Assembly: GCA_025449475.1 (NCBI GenBank)
Contig: JANWJM010000024.1
Location: forward strand, 1 to 15,157
Source of the DNA: Thermoactinomycetaceae bacterium
GTDB lineage: Bacteria > Bacillota > Bacilli > Thermoactinomycetales > Thermoactinomycetaceae
Length of the DNA stretch: 15,157 nucleotides
Reading direction: 5' to 3'
Shown here: positions 6,815 through 13,585 of the stretch, piece by piece
How positions within the stretch are numbered: position 1 is the first letter of the stretch
Layout of the letters: the number at the start of each line of letters is the position of its first letter
Program-made: the position numbers and the translations under genes
Notes under the pieces: generated by a model
Databases searched by the model: none
Told to the model about the DNA's origin: nothing
What the model saw: only the letters and a program-made list of their open reading frames with translations

Positions 6815-7672
6815 TCATTTCACCCTGTCATTGCATATACATACCTTCGGCACATCCAATAATTGAACCTCCACTTCCTTATCAAGTAAACCTAATTCTA
6901 ATGCATATTGATAAAAGGTTTTTAGACCCATAAGCTCTCTTTCACCTAAATCATAGCATAATCCTTCATAATACTCGGTCCAAAATGATGTACTTCCACC
7001 CAATCTCCTCTTTGCTTCACGAATAATCGGTTGTAAATTCCTTTTTCCTTTTGTTTTAGCCGACAAAAACGCTTGTAATAATCGTTCTACTTCCGTTGCT
7101 CGTTCTTTAACAACCTCCTTGCGGATGGCCCAGACAGCAAACGTCATGCTTAATCCAGTTCGCTTATACCACTCATACCCCAGATCAAAAGCATGAAAAT
7201 GAGAATATTGCCAAGAGGCTCTCAATGCATCGTCACCAATTAACAACGCTGCATCATTCTGTTCCATCATTTCTTGAAAATTGGGAGCATAGGAATGATA
7301 GGAGGGTTTCACTTCTTCAAACACTTCTAAAATAATTCTCAATAAATTTACGGATGTGGATGAAGATGTCGTAAGCGCAATTTTCATACCATCCAACTCA
7401 GATAGCGATGATTTTCGTGAAAAAAGATAAATCGATCTGACGGCACCCCACGAACTAATCGATAGATCAGGGATTAGAAACAGTTTTGGAAACTGCTCAG
7501 CATAGGCAAACGATGAAATCGGTCCAATATCAATGGTACCTTCCGCCATCCCTTGATTAAGCTCGGTCGGAACTTGATGAATCCATTCAAGGGGCAAACT
7601 TCTGTTTTCCAAATAATGATATATCGGTAAAACATTTGTATATGCGATCTTCCCAATTCGAATCGGCTTCAT
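6815..7672 (-). CDS. mqnA: Chorismate dehydratase of the futalosine menaquinone pathway
   Basis: Removes water from chorismate to give 3-[(1-carboxyvinyl)oxy]benzoate, the first committed step of the futalosine route. The 285-residue protein has a periplasmic-binding-protein-like fold signature: IGKIAYTNVLPIYHYL at the start, GTIDIGPISSFAYA, the SSWGAVRSIYLFSR segment, and ALTTSSSTSVNLL. Reading could begin at TTG 7690, but ATG 7670-7672 has AAAGG eight bases upstream and fits the family. It sits between mqnP and hepT, a position where B. subtilis, which uses the MenFDHCEB route, has no gene. Other mqn genes are not in the window. Confidence 0.93.
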   Translation of the reverse strand: MKPIRIGKIAYTNVLPIYHYLENRSLPLEWIHQVPTELNQGMAEGTIDIGPISSFAYAEQFPKLFLIPDLSISSWGAVRSIYLFSRKSSLSELDGMKIALTTSSSTSVNLLRIILEVFEEVKPSYHSYAPNFQEMMEQNDAALLIGDDALRASWQYSHFHAFDLGYEWYKRTGLSMTFAVWAIRKEVVKERATEVERLLQAFLSAKTKGKRNLQPIIREAKRRLGGSTSFWTEYYEGLCYDLGERELMGLKTFYQYALELGLLDKEVEVQLLDVPKVCICNDRVK

Positions 7673-7686
7673 CGGATTCACCTTTC

Positions 7687-8574
7687 TCAACTGAATACGA
7701 GCACATCTATCATTGTAAAGATAAACAGAATGACACTCAAGACACCATTCATGGTAAAAAATGCTGTGTTTAATCTTGAAAGATCATTTGGAGAAACAAT
7801 TAAGTGCTCATAAATTAAAATAATAATCGCGATGCATAGCCCCATTGCGTACCACCATTGAAGTTTTGTAAGAAAGAGAAGACTGGTCAATCCGATCGCT
7901 GTAAAAACATGCATCAAAGATGAAATCCAAAGTGCCTTTTTAATCCCAAAACACGCTGGAATGGAATAGATCTTCTCTTTTTGATCAAATTGAACATCTT
8001 GACAAGCATAGATTACATCAAATCCACCAATCCAAAAAGCCACAGTCAAAAATAATAGAATAGCAATCCCATCAATCTGAGCTGTTACCGCAATCCAACC
8101 TCCAAGTGGTCCGCATGCAGTTGCAATCCCTAAAAAAAAATGACAAGTCCATGTAAACCGTTTAGTATATGAATAAAAAACAAGAATAAAGACGGCAAGA
8201 GGCATCAGATAAACAGCCAACATATTCAGTTGAAAAGCAGCAATCAAAAGCAGGAGAAAAGAGACCATGACAAATCCCCACACAAACGGAACAGAAACCA
8301 AACCTTTCGGAATAGCGCGATCTTTGGTGCGAGGATTCTTAGCATCGATATGGCGATCGATTAGTCGATTTAACGCCATGGCTGCACTCCGAGCTCCTAC
8401 CATTGCGAGTGTAATCCAACCGATTTGTTCCCACGAGGGGAGGTGTCCGTGAACCTCTATACTCCCAAGAACCGCTCCAATATAAGCAAAAGGAAGCGCG
8501 AAAATGGTATGCTCGAATTTGATCATCTCTAGTATGATTTGAAGGTTCCGAAGCACATTCATCGGCTCATTCAT
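7687..8574 (-). CDS. mqnP: UbiA-family prenyltransferase, probably MqnP
   Basis: Integral-membrane enzyme that attaches a polyprenyl chain to an aromatic acid; beside mqnA the likely substrate is the dihydroxynaphthoate product of the futalosine pathway. The 295 residues hold several hydrophobic segments and both aspartate motifs: NRLIDRHID at 69-77 with AKNPRTKDR, and DVIYACQDVQFD at 186-197. EMIKFEHTIFALPFAY near the N-terminus is typical of this subfamily. The start is uncertain: the ATG at 8572-8574 directly abuts AAGGAG, while the in-frame ATG at 8560-8562 has about 12 bases spacing. It overlaps menG by eight bases and its stop precedes mqnA by 14 bases. Confidence 0.9.
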   Translation of the reverse strand: MNEPMNVLRNLQIILEMIKFEHTIFALPFAYIGAVLGSIEVHGHLPSWEQIGWITLAMVGARSAAMALNRLIDRHIDAKNPRTKDRAIPKGLVSVPFVWGFVMVSFLLLLIAAFQLNMLAVYLMPLAVFILVFYSYTKRFTWTCHFFLGIATACGPLGGWIAVTAQIDGIAILLFLTVAFWIGGFDVIYACQDVQFDQKEKIYSIPACFGIKKALWISSLMHVFTAIGLTSLLFLTKLQWWYAMGLCIAIIILIYEHLIVSPNDLSRLNTAFFTMNGVLSVILFIFTMIDVLVFS

Positions 8575-9295
8575 CTCCTTTTCGTGCGATATGTAAGGCA
8601 GTAATACCCCCCGTTAATGGATAAACCTTTACTTTAGCAAAACCAATCTCTTCCAACATCATCTGACTAAGCTGCCGATAATCTGGGAAGTCTTCCAAAG
8701 ACTTTGGTAACCATTGATATTGTTGATAGCGATTCACCAACCACTTTCCAAGTAAAGGAAGAATCCGTTCGAAATATAAATAATAAACGGTGCGAAAAAT
8801 AGGCCAAGTAGGTTTCGATAGTTCAAGTGAAACCACTTGGCCACCGGGTTTTGCAACACGTTTCATCTCTCGCAACACCTGAACAAAATCAGGTACATTT
8901 CGTAAAGCAAAACCGATTGTAACATGATCAAATGTATGATCAGGATATGGTAGATTCATCGCATTGCCATGTACAAGTTCAATCCTTTGGGATAAACCCA
9001 AACGATCAACCTTTTTTCTTCCAACCTCAAGCCTTTTTTGACTAAAGTCCAGCCCAACCACTCTACCTGTTTCCGATGCCTGAGACAATGCAATGGTCCA
9101 ATCACAGGTTCCGCAGCAGACATCCAAGACCGTATCCCCTTTTTTAACACCCATTTTCTTCATCGTAAACTTACGCCAGGCCTTATGTCTTCGTAAACTC
9201 AAAATACTATTCATCCGATCATAATCATCGGCAATGCTTTCAAAAACTTGATGAACAAACTGTTCCTTGGAACGCTCCTTGTCGATCACAAGCAC
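8567..9295 (-). CDS. menG: Demethylmenaquinone methyltransferase
   Basis: SAM-dependent C-methylation of demethylmenaquinone, the last menaquinone step, common to the classical and futalosine routes (also called UbiE or MenH). The 242 residues show the family pattern: VFESIADDYDRMNSILSLRRHKAWR at the N-terminus, SAM motif I DVCCGTCDW at 58-66, VVGLDFSQ, the NAMNLPYPDHTFDHVTIGFALRNV block, and KPGGQVVSLELSKP. Start is GTG 9293-9295, one base after the hepS stop; an overlapping ATG in another frame stops at once. Gene order hepS-menG is as in B. subtilis, but hepT is displaced by mqnP and mqnA. Confidence 0.96.
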   Translation of the reverse strand: MLVIDKERSKEQFVHQVFESIADDYDRMNSILSLRRHKAWRKFTMKKMGVKKGDTVLDVCCGTCDWTIALSQASETGRVVGLDFSQKRLEVGRKKVDRLGLSQRIELVHGNAMNLPYPDHTFDHVTIGFALRNVPDFVQVLREMKRVAKPGGQVVSLELSKPTWPIFRTVYYLYFERILPLLGKWLVNRYQQYQWLPKSLEDFPDYRQLSQMMLEEIGFAKVKVYPLTGGITALHIARKGDE

Positions 9296-9296
9296 A

Positions 9297-10043
9297 TCAA
9301 CTCTCTTTCACTGCTATCTTTTCCATAAAAGTTTCATGGCGTCTTAATACCGCTAAAAGTTGCGATTTCCATTCGTTTTCAGGTACTTCTTGAATGCGAG
9401 AAATCAAGTCGCTCCACTCTTGGAACAATTGAAGTCGGAGGGAAGCAGGGAACTTTTCCCACTCCTTGTTTTTTATCAGGTCCATAATTAATAGATACAA
9501 TTCCGTAGTTTCTTTCCATAAAAAAACAAATTCATCCTGAACGTGAAAAAAGTCGGCAACCGCAATCAGTAACCCACTTGTCACTTTTTTCAAAAACGAA
9601 AGCATTTCTTGATCATATTCACAGCGATGGATCAACCGATTATGTAAAGATATCTTCGCTTCGTTAATCCTTAGAACTTGCCGACTAAAATAACGAATCA
9701 TTGACACATCTTGTTTTTGAGCCAAAAAACGATAAAACAAGCTGCTGTAATAATCGCCGGCTAAAACTTGTTGTTGCCGAACTTTCATCTCGGTCGGGGT
9801 CGGATTTTGATGAATCGATACTCGATTATGCATTTCCAACCCCATCTGCAATAAAAGGGCTGCGATTCCTAATCGATGTTTTTTGATGGGTTCAAACGGA
9901 TCGTTCAAAAATAAAATCTCTAACACTTCAATACAATGTTCAGGAATTTCTGGCTTCCCCACACATTTTTTTACATAAGGATCTTGTAGAATCCTTCCTA
10001 TTTCCTCTCTGACATTAAAATTGGTGATTTGCATGGACGTCAT
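9297..10043 (-). CDS. hepS: Heptaprenyl diphosphate synthase component I
   Basis: Small, non-catalytic partner that determines product length together with HepT. This family diverges fast; recognition rests on the LLLQMGLEMHNRVS region, the VLAGDYYSSLFYRFLA segment near residue 85 and RINEAKISLHNR, all paralleling B. subtilis HepS, plus position between mtrB and menG. A longer reading from 10091 is possible, but ATG 10041-10043 has GGAGG seven bases upstream and gives 249 residues, the normal length. The reader should expect low overall identity to known HepS proteins. Confidence 0.88.
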   Translation of the reverse strand: MTSMQITNFNVREEIGRILQDPYVKKCVGKPEIPEHCIEVLEILFLNDPFEPIKKHRLGIAALLLQMGLEMHNRVSIHQNPTPTEMKVRQQQVLAGDYYSSLFYRFLAQKQDVSMIRYFSRQVLRINEAKISLHNRLIHRCEYDQEMLSFLKKVTSGLLIAVADFFHVQDEFVFLWKETTELYLLIMDLIKNKEWEKFPASLRLQLFQEWSDLISRIQEVPENEWKSQLLAVLRRHETFMEKIAVKES

Positions 10044-10106
10044 CAGCGTCCCTCCAAAAAATAATTCGCTACACGCACACGTGTCGAACACAACAGGCTA
10101 CTCATC

Positions 10107-10136
10107 ATTGTAAAACAAAGCGTGAAACGAATTCAA
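10107..10136 (-). promoter_or_regulatory. Possible internal promoter before hepS
   Basis: TTGAAT (10131-10136) and TACAAT (10107-10112) spaced by 18 bases on the minus strand, in the 99-base gap between mtrB and hepS. It could drive the menaquinone genes apart from mtrB. No terminator is seen between the two genes. Confidence 0.4.
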
Positions 10137-10142
10137 TTGATA

Positions 10143-10373
10143 TTATTTTTCTTCGATGGACTCAATCTGTCCACATGGCGTAAAAATGGTGGCATTTCCG
10201 CGCACCTTGACCGCAGAAGTGTGTTCGGTAAATTGAGCAAGCATTACTTCTCCTCGATCCAACTTTTCTAAATGATTAAACTTTGTCTCTTTTCCTCTGG
10301 TTAAACCGATCACATTGACTCCATCTTCATTGGCACGGATCGCAAAAAAATTATGTTTCTCATAGTCTACCAT
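10143..10373 (-). CDS. mtrB: TRAP, tryptophan RNA-binding attenuation protein
   Basis: Forms an 11-subunit ring that, with bound tryptophan, wraps RNA carrying NAG triplets and triggers attenuation of trp genes. The 76 residues align without gaps to B. subtilis TRAP over most of the length: EDGVNVIGLTRG at 16-27, EKLDRGEV at 36-43, AQFTEHTSAVKVRG at 46-59. The RNA-contacting Lys37, Lys56 and Arg58 are conserved, as are Thr25 and the TEHTS segment at the tryptophan pocket. ATG 10371-10373 has GAGGAGGG with good spacing. Its evident target, the trpD leader, lies about 7.7 kb away in this window. In Bacillus mtrB follows mtrA directly; here a tRNA gene separates them. Confidence 0.97.
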   Translation of the reverse strand: MVDYEKHNFFAIRANEDGVNVIGLTRGKETKFNHLEKLDRGEVMLAQFTEHTSAVKVRGNATIFTPCGQIESIEEK

Positions 10374-10413
10374 CCCTCTTCCCTCCTCACACCAACATCA
10401 TTCAGTTTAGCAC

Positions 10414-10443
10414 ATTATAACAGAAAAGACCCTTTCTTTTTAA
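10414..10443 (-). promoter_or_regulatory. Promoter of mtrB and the menaquinone operon
   Basis: An extended -10, TGTTATAAT (box 10414-10419), with a TTAAAA -35-like hexamer (10438-10443) 18 bases upstream on the minus strand. The -35 region falls in the loop of the tRNA terminator hairpin, so termination of one unit and initiation of the next share the same bases. Confidence 0.65.
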
Positions 10444-10451
10444 GAAGGGTC
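10424..10451 (-). terminator. Terminator after tRNA-Pro
   Basis: GACCCUU (10445-10451) pairs with AAGGGUC (10428-10434) in seven base pairs, followed by four U on the minus strand. It sits about 30 bases past the tRNA 3' end. The U tract is short, so some readthrough into mtrB is possible. Confidence 0.65.
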
Positions 10452-10479
10452 ATTACTGGTACAAGGATAGATAAATTTT

Positions 10480-10556
10480 TGGTCGGGCTAGCCAGATTTG
10501 AACTGACGACCTCTTGCGCCCCATGCAAGCGCGCTACCAAGCTGCGCCATAGCCCG
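10480..10556 (-). tRNA. tRNA-Pro, anticodon GGG
   Basis: A 77-base cloverleaf on the minus strand. Acceptor arms CGGGCTA and TAGCCCG pair with C1-G72, the proline hallmark, and the CCA end is encoded. The anticodon stem CTTGC/GCAAG encloses loop ATGGGGC, giving anticodon GGG for CCC and CCU codons. The D-arm (GCGCAGCTTGGTAGCGC) and T-arm (GTCAG-TTCAAAT-CTGGC) are intact. It has its own promoter just after folE and a terminator before mtrB. It therefore splits the pair mtrA-mtrB, which is contiguous in B. subtilis. Confidence 0.97.
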
Positions 10557-10584
10557 ACATTGGATATTGACTACAGCAATTTTC

Positions 10585-10613
10585 ATTTTATTCGATTCGC
10601 ATGGGTATGTCAA
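10585..10613 (-). promoter_or_regulatory. Strong sigma-A promoter of tRNA-Pro
   Basis: TTGACA (10608-10613), a 17-base spacer and TAAAAT (10585-10590) on the minus strand; only one base differs from consensus. It begins two bases after the folE stop codon and would start transcription about 20 bases before the tRNA 5' end. Confidence 0.85.
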
Positions 10614-10615
10614 GA

Positions 10616-11179
10616 CTATTTTTTGATCAATTGTAATATTTCTGCCCTGACCTTCTCATCCTCTTCAAATATCCCCCGGGTTGCCATCGTAACCGTTTCT
10701 GAACCCGGTTTCTGAACACCTCTCATCGACATACATAAATGTTCAGCCTCTACTACGATCATAACACCCTTTGGTTCCAACCGCTGATGGATGGTATCTG
10801 CTAATAAGGACGTAATTCTCTCCTGTAATTGGGGGCGACGCGTAACGGTATCCACTGCACGAGCGAGCTTGGATAACCCTACTACTTTCCCATGGTCAGG
10901 TATATATGCGATATGTACTTTCCCAAAAAAAGGAACCAAATGATGTTCACAGATTGAATAGAAGGTGATATCTTTGACTAGCACACAATCTTTATGTTGT
11001 TCATGAAAAAATACGGAAAAATGTTCACGAACATCTTCATGCAATCCTGAAAAAATTTCTTGATACATTTTAGCCACTCGATACGGCGTCTCCAATAATC
11101 CTTCTCGATTGGGATCTTCTCCAATTGCCTCTAAGATCATTCGAACTGCTTGCACAATCTTTGGCTGATCGATCTGCAT
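10616..11179 (-). CDS. folE: GTP cyclohydrolase I
   Basis: Converts GTP to dihydroneopterin triphosphate, the first step of folate synthesis; B. subtilis calls the gene mtrA. The 187 residues contain EAIGEDPNREGLLETPYRVAK at 17-37, the zinc and catalytic region SICEHHLVPF with Cys77 and His80, GLSKLARAVD, QLQERIT, and the third zinc ligand Cys149 in EAEHLCMSMRG. ATG 11177-11179 has GGAGGA six bases upstream; the longer reading from 11209 starts inside the -10 box and is rejected. It shares the hbs-folE-mtrB neighbourhood of Bacillus, but mtrB is no longer adjacent. Confidence 0.96.
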   Translation of the reverse strand: MQIDQPKIVQAVRMILEAIGEDPNREGLLETPYRVAKMYQEIFSGLHEDVREHFSVFFHEQHKDCVLVKDITFYSICEHHLVPFFGKVHIAYIPDHGKVVGLSKLARAVDTVTRRPQLQERITSLLADTIHQRLEPKGVMIVVEAEHLCMSMRGVQKPGSETVTMATRGIFEEDEKVRAEILQLIKK

Positions 11180-11207
11180 ACATTTTCCTCCATCCATGAT
11201 GAAATGC

Positions 11208-11237
11208 ATTATAACATAATCGAAAAGCTTGAAACAA
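11208..11237 (-). promoter_or_regulatory. Promoter of folE
   Basis: Extended -10 TGTTATAAT (box 11208-11213) with TTGTTT (11232-11237) 18 bases upstream on the minus strand. The -35 lies in the U-rich tail of the hbs terminator. The ten bases TGTTATAATG are identical to those at the mtrB promoter. Confidence 0.65.
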
Positions 11238-11259
11238 AACAGACCCTCGTCTGAGGGTC
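11235..11259 (-). terminator. Terminator after hbs
   Basis: GACCCUC-AGAC-GAGGGUC, seven GC-rich base pairs (11253-11259 with 11242-11248) and a four-base loop, followed by UGUUUUGUUU. It lies about 40 bases past the hbs stop. The U tract is interrupted. Confidence 0.7.
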
Positions 11260-11300
11260 CATGTTATGTAGTCGAAGATTGATCTTTGACTCAACAAAGA

Positions 11301-11576
11301 TTAATTATTCACCATCTCTTTTAACTGTTTCCCAGGACGAAATGCAGGTACTTTGCTAGCAGGAATATCGATTTCTTCCCCTGTCTGTGGGTTTCGCCCT
11401 TTTCGAGCAGCACGGTTGCGTACTTCGAAATTTCCGAAACCAATCAGTTGCACTTTATCACCTGAACGAAGTGCTTCAGTGATCACTGATAGAACCGCTT
11501 CAACAGACTGAGTTGCTTCCTTCTTGGTCATTTCTGTTACTTCTGCTACTTTCGCGATCAATTCGGTTTTATTCAT
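11301..11576 (-). CDS. hbs: DNA-binding protein HU
   Basis: Histone-like dimeric nucleoid protein that bends and compacts DNA; in B. subtilis it is essential and is called HBsu. The 91 residues show the whole family signature: MNKTELIAKVAE at the start, GDKVQLIGFGNFEVRNRAARKGRNPQTGEEI at about 39-69, and the PASKVPAFRPGKQLKEMVN ending with the Ala-Phe-Arg-Pro-Gly arm motif. ATG 11574-11576 has AGGAGGTG upstream. A single-gene unit with its own promoter and terminator, between spoIVA and folE as in B. subtilis. Confidence 0.98.
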   Translation of the reverse strand: MNKTELIAKVAEVTEMTKKEATQSVEAVLSVITEALRSGDKVQLIGFGNFEVRNRAARKGRNPQTGEEIDIPASKVPAFRPGKQLKEMVNN

Positions 11577-11638
11577 AACCGCACCTCCTGTTCAAATCCG
11601 CAAAATGCTTTTATCAAAGCTTTAAACGGGACAAAGAT

Positions 11639-11668
11639 ATAGTAATACATACTAATGGTGAAGTTCAA
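11639..11668 (-). promoter_or_regulatory. Promoter of hbs
   Basis: TTGAAC (11663-11668), an 18-base spacer and TACTAT (11639-11644) on the minus strand, about 60 bases upstream of the hbs start. Further promoters in the 200-base gap are possible but not clear. Confidence 0.5.
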
Positions 11669-11723
11669 GTAATTTTCTCTTGTTTTTCTCATTTCAACAT
11701 TCATCTGTCATTTCCTTGACAAA

Positions 11724-11749
11724 AAACAAAAAAAGCGCAAATTCGCGCT
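11724..11749 (-). terminator. Terminator after spoIVA
   Basis: AGCGC (11745-11749) pairs with GCGCU (11734-11738) around a six-base loop, followed by UUUUUUUGUUUUUUG on the minus strand. The stem is short but GC-rich and the U tract is excellent. Confidence 0.75.
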
Positions 11750-11778
11750 ATTTTGCCTGGGTAGTATGTATGCAATCT

Positions 11779-13257
11779 TTATAAAATAATAGCAATTAAT
11801 CCTCCGGACCCCTCATTTACAATTCTTTCTAACGTTTCTTGCAGTTTAAAACGCGCATTTTCAGGCATCATGGAAAGTTTAGCTTGGATCCCTTCACGCA
11901 CAATGGAGTTTAAGGAGCGACCAAATATATCCGATTCCCAAATCTTTAACGGGTCTTTTTCAAAATCACGCATCAAATAATTGACCAGTTCTTCACTCTG
12001 CTTTTCGGATCCAATGATGGGCGCAAATTCGGAGTGCACATTGACACGAACCATATGAATCGATGGAGCTGTCGCTTTTAACCGAACCCCAAAGCGAGTT
12101 CCCTGTTTAATCAACTCCGGTTCATCCAAAGACATCTCCTCAATCGTGGGAGCAGCCACTCCATAACCTGTTGTACGGACCATCTGGATCGCATCGGCCA
12201 CTTTATCGTATTCACGTTTTGCTTCACTAAACTCTTGCATCAATTGAAGAAGATGATCTTTTCCTTGGATTTCAACACCTACCACTTCCATCAACACTTG
12301 ATCATATAGATGATCGGGTGCATATAAGTCAATGTCCGCCAACCCTTTGCCCAAATCCATATCTGCCAGCGAAGCTTTCTCAATAAAATCATATTCGACA
12401 AAATTTCCTACTACGCGATCCACATCACGCAGCCGCCGAATATCCTTTACGGTTTCACGTACCGACTGTTCAAATTCCTGACGCAACCAATGTTTGTCAT
12501 CTAACACCATCACCCAACTGGGCAAGTTGACATTTACTTCATGAACCGGAAACTCATACAATGCTTCTCGCAATACTCCAATAATATCCTCTTCATCCAT
12601 CATTGCAACACTTAACGCGATCACAGGGATATCATACTTTTCAGCCAACTCAGCACGAAGCTCTTGAACAGACTCGCTCTCCGGATGAGCAGAGTTCAGT
12701 AAGAGAATAAAAGGCTTTCCAACTTCCTTTAGTTCCGAAACAATTCGCTCCTCAACTTCCACATAGGCTTCACGCGGTATATCTGCAATGGACCCGTCAG
12801 ATGTCATCACAATTCCCAACGTAGAATGTTCCTGAATCACTTTCCTTGTTCCCATTTCGGCAGCTTCTTGAAAGGGAACGGGTTCCTCAAACCAAGGGGT
12901 ATTAATCATGCGCGGACCTTTTTCATCTTCATATCCTTTCGCGCCCTCAATCGCATACCCCACACAGTCCACCAACCGTATATTGATATCTAAGCCCTCA
13001 TCCACTTGTATATTGACTGCTTGATTGGGTACAAATTTGGGTTCAATGGTTGTAATCGTCCTACCTGCTCCGCTGTGTGGAAGTTCATCTGTCGCTCGGT
13101 TCCGCTCATATTCATTCTCAATATTGGGAATCACCACGAGTTCCATAAAACGCTTGATAAACGTTGACTTACCCGTGCGAACAGCACCGACAACACCTAA
13201 ATAGATATCTCCCCCTGTTCGTTCAGCGATATCTTTTAATATATCTACTTTTTCCAC
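11779..13257 (-). CDS. spoIVA: Stage IV sporulation protein A, spore coat morphogenetic ATPase
   Basis: Made in the mother cell; it polymerises on the forespore surface with ATP hydrolysis, anchored by SpoVM, and is the base layer of the spore coat, also needed for cortex. The 492 residues equal the B. subtilis length. Visible: Walker A GAVRTGKST with Lys30, the TITTIEPKFVP switch region, Walker B LVDCVGY, the NSAHP motif in place of a classical NKxD, and the conserved C-terminus GGLIAIIL. Start is GTG 13255-13257 with AAGGAGG seven bases upstream. A sigma-E-like promoter precedes it. Near-universal in endospore formers, so it marks the host as one. Confidence 0.99.
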   Translation of the reverse strand: MEKVDILKDIAERTGGDIYLGVVGAVRTGKSTFIKRFMELVVIPNIENEYERNRATDELPHSGAGRTITTIEPKFVPNQAVNIQVDEGLDINIRLVDCVGYAIEGAKGYEDEKGPRMINTPWFEEPVPFQEAAEMGTRKVIQEHSTLGIVMTSDGSIADIPREAYVEVEERIVSELKEVGKPFILLLNSAHPESESVQELRAELAEKYDIPVIALSVAMMDEEDIIGVLREALYEFPVHEVNVNLPSWVMVLDDKHWLRQEFEQSVRETVKDIRRLRDVDRVVGNFVEYDFIEKASLADMDLGKGLADIDLYAPDHLYDQVLMEVVGVEIQGKDHLLQLMQEFSEAKREYDKVADAIQMVRTTGYGVAAPTIEEMSLDEPELIKQGTRFGVRLKATAPSIHMVRVNVHSEFAPIIGSEKQSEELVNYLMRDFEKDPLKIWESDIFGRSLNSIVREGIQAKLSMMPENARFKLQETLERIVNEGSGGLIAIIL

Positions 13258-13336
13258 TGTATAACCTCCTTAATCATTTAGTAGCCGGTATAAAGGTCAA
13301 GTCCTTCCTCCGGGTATATCTGATTGGACAATATTA

Positions 13337-13364
13337 AATATATGATCTGAACCTTCCAATATGA
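13337..13364 (-). promoter_or_regulatory. Sigma-E-like promoter of spoIVA
   Basis: TCATATT (13358-13364), a 13-base spacer and CATATATT (13337-13344) on the minus strand, close to the mother-cell sigma-E consensus (about KMATATT and CATACAMT). The gene is a known sigma-E target in B. subtilis. It sits between the upstream terminator and the gene, about 80 bases from the GTG. Confidence 0.7.
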
Positions 13365-13373
13365 TTCTTTTTG

Positions 13374-13408
13374 AAAAAAAAAAGAGAGTCACCCGCTTGA
13401 CGACTCTC
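13374..13408 (-). terminator. Strong terminator upstream of spoIVA
   Basis: GAGAGUC (13402-13408) pairs with GACUCUC (13384-13390) in seven base pairs around an 11-base loop, followed by ten U on the minus strand. It closes the yphE-yphF-like transcript. The last codons and the stop of the small ORF at 13389-13517 lie inside it. Confidence 0.85.
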
Positions 13409-13517
13409 GATACGGCTTTGTTTTTATATTAAAATGAGCAATTTTCACAGAACCCGTTAACCGTCCCAAGATAAAAACGCCTGGAATTACAAGGAGATGA
13501 AACCATAACATGTTCAC
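13389..13517 (-). CDS. Small hypothetical membrane protein (42 residues)
   Basis: I do not recognise this protein. It begins at GTG 13515-13517, with AAAGGTGAG upstream at good spacing; an in-frame ATG follows two codons later (13509-13511). The first half is a hydrophobic helix (MLWFHLLVIPGVFILGRL), likely a membrane anchor, and the second half is basic and polar, ending KPYRESSSG. The stop codon lies in the 5' stem of a strong terminator, so the ORF exactly fills the space between the lipoprotein gene and that terminator. Position between a yphF-like gene and spoIVA hints at a sporulation or envelope role, which is inference. Coding status rests on ribosome-binding site, hydrophobicity and fit only. 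Confidence 0.5.
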   Translation of the reverse strand: MNMLWFHLLVIPGVFILGRLTGSVKIAHFNIKTKPYRESSSG

Positions 13518-13585
13518 TTTTCTCACCTTTTTAATAGACTTTTATGAAATAACTTTACACCATCTTATGTATTACCTGTCTTGTC

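Noticed and set aside
8567..9295. MenG motif I with Cys instead of the second Gly (GTCDW)
   Set aside because: B. subtilis has Ala at this position, so it varies in active enzymes.
10353..10715. Plus-strand open frame of 120 codons across the mtrB-folE gap
   Set aside because: It runs antisense through the tRNA-Pro and two real gene ends; its middle is simply the translated complement of the tRNA.
11645..11771. Inverted repeat ATACATACT / AGTATGTAT between hbs and spoIVA
   Set aside because: Nine-base AT-rich arms 110 bases apart, spanning a terminator, look like chance.
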